Source: Smittium culicis
Taxonomy: Eukaryota > Kickxellomycota > Harpellomycetes > Harpellales > Legeriomycetaceae
Reading direction: 5' to 3'
Assembly: GCA_001970855.1 (NCBI GenBank)
Contig: LSSN01002025.1
Span: forward strand, 1-25,470
DNA length: 25,470 bases
Part shown: positions 20,660-25,470 of the stretch, one piece after another
Numbering within the stretch: the stretch's first letter is position 1
Layout of the letters: every line of letters starts with the position of its first letter
The notes under the pieces: generated by a model
The model's input: the letters and a program-made list of their open reading frames with translations, nothing else
Told to the model about the DNA's origin: nothing
Database searches by the model: none
Made by a program: the position numbers and the translations under genes

Positions 20660-22618
20660 ATGTCCGTCAAAAACGTCAATTCTTTGTTTACAGTTGTGGG
20701 AGGTGGTTTGTCAGGATTAACTGCTGCTTACCACTTGGCACAAAAACTGCCCGCTGCCAGAAATCATCTTGGCGAGCCCGTTGCAATAACTCTAGTCGAA
20801 TCTTCTAACAGATTAGGCGGATGGGTGCAGTCTGAGAGAAAAGAAATTCAAAACGGAATATCTGTACTCAATGAAAAAGGCCCAAGAACCTTGCGATTAA
20901 ACAACAGCCGTGAATCCAAGTCTATCCTTCAAATAGTAACTTTATTATTTTAACTAAAACTTTCTCCTTCGCTAAACTCATTTATTGTATCTCATCAATT
21001 TATTTATTTATTTTTTTAAAAATTGCAGGCATATATTAGTACGCAATATTGTTGAAAGATTTTATACTTATAATTCATTAAAATCTTATCATTTCATGTA
21101 TTTATTGGTTATAGATCGATGATTTGAACCTTCACGACCAAGTAGTGTTTACTCACAAGAACTCGCATGCTTCGACTAACAGGTATATATATCATAAAGG
21201 AAAAATGAATTCTCTTCCTGGAAAATTTTCACATATATTTTCTCGCTTTCCTCCTGTATTGAGACCAGTTGTACCCGCTATTTTCAAAGATATATTTACA
21301 AGAAATAATACCCCAAAAGATTCTCTTGACGAATCAATATCATCGTTAGTAGGACGCAGATTTGGAAATAAAATTGATGATTACATGGTTTCAGCAATCA
21401 TGGCTGGAATCTATGCCGCAGATACTAAGAAACTAAGCGCTAGAATGGTCACTAACCAGTTATTTAGAGCCGACAGAATTTCTGGGAAAATAGTTACAGG
21501 TATCCCAAAAGCTCAGGATAGCATTGCTTATAATGTCTCACAAAGCGCTTTTTTGAAGGATCAATTCGATTCAGAAGCTAATGACTGGAACAGAAGAGTT
21601 AAAAGTAATGAATATTTTTGGAGTAAAGTATCTGCTTCCAGTTTGATATCTTTTGAAAATGGACTTCAAACATTAACGGACGCTATTGCAGCCGATTTAA
21701 AATCCAGAAAAAACGTGAATATTATTTCATCCAACCCCTGTTCTAATATTTCAAAAGATAAAAGCTCAGAACACGTAAACTCATTTATTTACACTTTTAT
21801 ATATCTTAAACCATACACTATAAACCTATATTTTCCTAGAAACTTTTATTATCTTTTATTATTTGATCTGATCTAGTGTTCACTATTTTTTCTTTAAGGG
21901 CGCGATTGTTAAACTAGAAAACGGAACAATAATAAACTCTGGAAAAGTTATTAATACTGCACCACTACTTGCCAGTAAAAAATTTTTCACAAGTGAAGAA
22001 ATAAAAGAAACGCAAATTCCAAAAATTTTCTCAAGTACCGAATATTCAAGCGTCGTGGTAGTCAACTTAACTTATAAAGGAGCAAACTTGACACCGTACC
22101 CAGGTTTTGGATTTTTAGTCCCTCGATCTACTTGGGACTCACTAGATGCCATAGGCGTAGTGTTTGATTCTTGTTGCTTACCCGAGCAAGACCTTGGAGA
22201 TCCAATAACTAGATTTACTGTAATGATGGGAGGTCCTAATTTTTCGAATCAATTCCCTGAAATTAGTAATTTAGACAATGAAAAACTTATCAACATGGCA
22301 ATTGAAACAGTAAATTCAACACTAGGTATTAAATCAGAAATCATCGATGCATGTTGCTCGATCCAAAAAGAATGCATCCCTCTATATGGGGTTGGCTACT
22401 TTAATAGATTGGTTGGACTACAAGCATGGCTTAAGACTTGGAACGGAGGCTTATCTGTTTCAGGCGCTGCATATGGAGGCCCAGGAATCAACTCAATCAA
22501 CCTTCATTCAAGAGATTTGGCAACCCAGATGATATCTGACCTGAATGTTGGCGATTCTATAACACACAAATACGCCATTAACCCAACAGGTCTAGACGAA
22601 ATTCTTAACCTATATTAA
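20660..22618 (+). CDS. HEM14: Protoporphyrinogen IX oxidase (heme biosynthesis), three exons
   Basis: This FAD enzyme performs the six-electron oxidation of protoporphyrinogen IX to protoporphyrin IX, the penultimate step of heme synthesis, on the inner mitochondrial membrane. Exons are 20660-20935, 21115-21774 and 21899-22618, giving 551 aa, close to the yeast enzyme. Residues 12-23 (VVGGGLSGLTAA) are the Rossmann dinucleotide motif, E47 is the expected acidic residue contacting FAD ribose, and RLGGW (51-55) and GPRTLR (74-79) are family hallmarks. The middle section has SSLVGRRFG...VSAIMAGIYAADTKKLSARM. The C-terminus includes PLYGVGYFNRL and AAYGGPGINSIN, the second FAD contact. Both introns are phase 0 (179 and 124 bp; donors GTAACT and GTAAAC). 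The acceptor at 21114 is chosen because an earlier TTGCAG near 21028 leads straight to a stop. The start is the first in-frame ATG. Codons are AT-rich, suggesting modest expression. Confidence 0.95.
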
Positions 22619-23800
22619 AACTATTTCTTAGTAGTTTAATCTCGATATTAATCTGCTAAATTCTCCAGATTTCGAATTTTTTACTATTATTTTTTTTTGT
22701 GTTTGCAGAGAAATTTACAGTTATTGAGTATAATTTGTCGATAGCTTTTACTTCATCTATCATATATTCTATGGTCATTCTTTCATCAGCATACATGTGT
22801 ATTTGTACCCCAATAATATTAAATAGATGGGATTATAGACTAGATCGAAATTTTTGAAAAATGAGTATCGCTATTTTTTAGCTACCAAAAAATAATAACA
22901 ATTTGTGCTACATTAGGATAAAAAAACAAGGTAAAAAAAAACCAAGTATACAGCTAATTAAATTCAATTGTATATTCACACACTTTTGTATTCCATAAAA
23001 GTATTTTTTATACGATCATGATCTTGCCATTCATGTAGGTAGCATAACAATTGAGAGTTTCAAGAACTGCAGACTAAAATCTTGAAAAAGCAATATCTAA
23101 ATGAATTTGCTATATTTATTGTCAATACAATTATCAGTTTAGAAAGATCCAGCTATCAACTAGCGAAAATTTTACCCAATGGAGTTTAGTGCCCCTAAAT
23201 TGGGTGGTCATCAGTATACTTTTTAAGGCCCATTTTTGTATATTGAAAAAAATCTGTGCATTTTCGTATCAGATTCATAAATATTGTAAGATAGTCTTAC
23301 TGTGGAAAATTTAAATTCTATATTATTGTACCTCCAAAAAAATTTTCAAGGTACCAGCATGTTGCAAGCGATAATATGTAACATACCTCCATCCTGTAAG
23401 GGCGATAATTGCTTTTTAAAAAAATTTATAGCTAGTCACTAAAGCTGTTTAATTTCGGTTTACTAATGCGAATAGGTTGAAGGAAAGTCCATAATTGTTG
23501 AAAAATGCACCACTTAACTTAAAACATCTGACAAATTAGCCGAAAAGAAAGGCTAGGGGAAAAGAAAACAGCTTTTACAAATAAAACTAAAGCCTGTCAG
23601 CACTATTACTTATCAAAGCGCCAGTTAGGGTTGATAGCGAATCGCCTTTAATCCAACTAATTTTATTAAATCAAATTCTTTAAATTTCTTTTCTCTCTTT
23701 TCTTTTAGTGATACTCTACAGCAAAGAGCAAATAATTTCGCATAAGCTCTTGTCCAAATATATTTCCCGAAATTATTTAAAAGAGATCAATTTTATAAAA
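22619..23800. other. Intergenic region upstream of the nitrilase gene
   Basis: About 1.2 kb with no gene of its own. It contains an inverted pair of CCAAT boxes (ACCCAAT at 23174-23180 and ATTGGGT at 23199-23205). A pyrimidine-rich tract ending TTTTAG at 23703-23708 looks like a 3' splice site, so part of this region may be an intron or leader of the nitrilase gene. Confidence 0.45.
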
Positions 23801-24646
23801 ATGCCAAAAAATCGCCTAGTTTTAGCAGCAGTAGCACAATTGACTGCAACTAACAATGTCCTTGCAAATTTACAAACGATCATATCGCTCATATCGAAAG
23901 GCGCTGAAATGGGCGCGAAAATGGTGTTTTTTCCGGAAGCATCGGATTACATTGCTGAGAACAGGGATCAGGGAATCATGCTCGCTCAACAAGTCAAGCA
24001 GGATAAGTTCTTAGAAAAGGTTCAACAGGCAGCAAAAGAAAAAAACACATGGGTGAGCCTTGGAATCCACGAAAAAATAGAGAGCTCTGATCTGCCATAC
24101 AATAGCAATATTGTTATAAATTCTGAAGGGAAAATAGTCTCTACATACAGAAAACTTCATTTATTCAATATCAACATTCCAAATGGACCCCAATTACTTG
24201 AAAGTAGCAGTGTCCTCAAGGGTGAATCTATTGTACCCCCAGTAGAAACCCCTATCGGAAGGCTTGGTTCAGCTATTTGCTTCGATGTGAGGTATCCAGA
24301 ATTTTCGAATGCACTCCGCGATATGGGCGCTGAAGGCATATCGTACCCATCCGTATTCACAGAGAAAACTGGTGCTGCGCACTGGGACGTTTTGCTACGA
24401 GCTCGCGCCATTGAAGCTCAGACGTACGTATACGCAGCCGCGCAAATCGGCTCACATAACTCGAAGCGCTCTAGCTACGGGAACTCAATGATCGTAGATC
24501 CTTGGGGTAATGTAATCGCTAGATGCTCCTCCAGCTCGGAACCGAGCGTAGCTATTGGAGAGATAGACTTGAATTATCTTGAAACAATACGCCAACAGTT
24601 ACCAGTATACAACAATAAACGATTTGATATTTTCCAAAAATTCTAA
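23801..24646 (+). CDS. NIT1: Nitrilase-superfamily deaminated glutathione amidase (Nit1-type)
   Basis: The family hydrolyses deaminated glutathione, a side product of transaminases, as a metabolite-repair enzyme (mammalian Nit1, yeast Nit2). From ATG 23801 the product is 281 aa, the normal length. The catalytic triad is complete: E46 in FFPEASDY, K118 in YRKLHLF and C160 in ICFDVRYPE. Further family features are the opening VAAVAQL-like strand (LAAVAQLTATNN), LLRARAIEAQTYV near residues 205-217, and SMIVDPWGNVIA. FDVRYPE supports Nit1 rather than omega-amidase (Nit2 in mammals), though the two are close. The frame is open upstream to 23709 without an ATG and encodes a basic stretch (KEQIISHKLLSKYISRNYLK) after an acceptor-like TTTTAG, so a longer mitochondrial form begun by an upstream exon is possible. 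No intron is needed within the core. Confidence 0.93.
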   Translation: MPKNRLVLAAVAQLTATNNVLANLQTIISLISKGAEMGAKMVFFPEASDYIAENRDQGIMLAQQVKQDKFLEKVQQAAKEKNTWVSLGIHEKIESSDLPYNSNIVINSEGKIVSTYRKLHLFNINIPNGPQLLESSSVLKGESIVPPVETPIGRLGSAICFDVRYPEFSNALRDMGAEGISYPSVFTEKTGAAHWDVLLRARAIEAQTYVYAAAQIGSHNSKRSSYGNSMIVDPWGNVIARCSSSSEPSVAIGEIDLNYLETIRQQLPVYNNKRFDIFQKF

Positions 24647-25314
24647 ACAAAAAAAAAAACTATAATTTCACAATTTTTGGCAACACTACCGAATATTAAG
24701 CGCCAATAAACTTACTCCAACTTCTCTCGTAAAAATCTATATCAAGCTATCAAAGTTGCATTTAAATTTTATACGGTCTTATTTACTTACAATATTTGGA
24801 TTTTTAAAGACTAGGCAGCTCAGTCTTCAAATTGCCTGTATTTATTACACAAACATGTCTAATCCCAGATAAATAAGTATATTTTATACTACCTCTTTTA
24901 TGCAAAAAGATATGCTTTTGTTGAATTTGATATTAATTCCAATATATATGTTTTGACTTTTATCATTTTATTTCTGAATAAAATAAACTCTATATAATGT
25001 AGAATCATCGATAGTACTCTGTGAATGTTTTATCAGCGATTGAGCTAGTATCCTTTTTGCAATTAAATTTTTCTTTACTTGAAAGGTCTATTATTTATTC
25101 AAAGTTTAATAATCTGATATGATGTTTATTCAGGATCAATTTCGCTTTAATTAAGCTGTTAGATCCATCATTATAAAATATGCAATGACAGAGCCATAAA
25201 TTATTTTTTTATTTGGGAATTCCTTCACGCCATTCAAAGAAATAATCAATGTACATTTATAAACACTAATTTTCGATCAAAAAAACTATTTTACTTTATA
25301 AATTAAATTCCATT
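24647..25314. other. 3' flank of the nitrilase gene, no gene seen
   Basis: AT-rich sequence with an A-run right after the stop codon and several AATAAA-like signals (for example near 24979). One CCAAT occurs near 24704. No gene or RNA is visible before the terminal satellite. Confidence 0.5.
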
Positions 25315-25470
25315 TAATAGTAATAGTAATAGTAATAGTAATAGTAATAGTAATAGTAATAGTAATAGTAATAGTAATAGTAATAGTAATAGTAATAGTA
25401 ATAGTAATAGTAATAGTAATAGTAATAGTAATAGTAATAGTAATAGTAATAGTAATAGTAATAGTAATAG
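25315..25470. repeat. Perfect hexanucleotide satellite (TAATAG)26, running off the window edge
   Basis: Twenty-six exact copies of TAATAG in 156 bp with no mismatch, beginning after CCATT and continuing to the last base. The forward frame TAA-TAG is all stops; the other strand reads CTATTA. The unit lacks the G-rich strand typical of telomeres, so a microsatellite is more likely than a chromosome end. Perfect uniformity implies recent expansion or active slippage. The true length is unknown because the window ends inside it. Confidence 0.97.

Noticed and set aside
25315..25470. Telomere
   Set aside because: TAATAG lacks the G-rich strand of known fungal telomere repeats and sits after ordinary intergenic DNA; a microsatellite explains it better.

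Overview
The window looks like nuclear DNA of an AT-rich fungus. The genes are eukaryotic: single-copy housekeeping genes for mitochondrial and cytosolic functions. They are split by short GT-AG introns of about 75-185 bp, several of which carry a CTAAT branch-point-like motif near the 3' end. Intergenic DNA is extremely A+T rich and the gene spacing is loose. A decayed LINE-type reverse transcriptase tail with a CPCC zinc-knuckle resembles, from memory, elements common in early-diverging gut fungi (Harpellales/Smittium-like Kickxellomycotina). That placement is inference; the fungal assignment itself is much firmer.

Layout. The left edge (16-131, minus) is the first exon of GET3, the tail-anchored-protein targeting ATPase, cut by the window end. 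It is divergent from the beta subunit of the mitochondrial processing peptidase (1813-3589, plus, four exons). About 1.7 kb lies between them and holds a strikingly dense set of CCAAT/ATTGG pentamers. From 3.6 to 18 kb there is almost no conserved gene. This stretch holds a candidate stub of a secreted-protein gene (4851-4892), one intact orphan gene for a secreted 8-cysteine protein (6893-7540), a frameshifted LINE fossil with three perfect hairpins (8249-8830), a roughly 7.7 kb AT desert, and a pair of diverged direct repeats (16836-17348). The right-hand repeat reads like a decayed protein gene on the minus strand.

The right third is gene-rich: a maltose-type hexapeptide O-acetyltransferase (18064-18831, plus, three exons), a Tim17-like multi-span membrane protein (19348-19965, minus, no intron), protoporphyrinogen oxidase (20660-22618, plus, three exons) and a nitrilase-superfamily deaminated glutathione amidase (23801-24646, plus). 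The window ends inside a perfect hexanucleotide satellite, (TAATAG)26.

These genes do not form an operon-like or clustered pathway. There is a loose mitochondrial theme (presequence processing, heme synthesis, a probable inner-membrane protein). CCAAT boxes recur upstream of these genes, which fits HAP/NF-Y type control as known in fungi but is not proven here. I found no tRNA, rRNA, CRISPR array or intact mobile element. The most novel candidates are the orphan secreted protein, the decayed repeat pair, and the CCAAT-rich divergent promoter.
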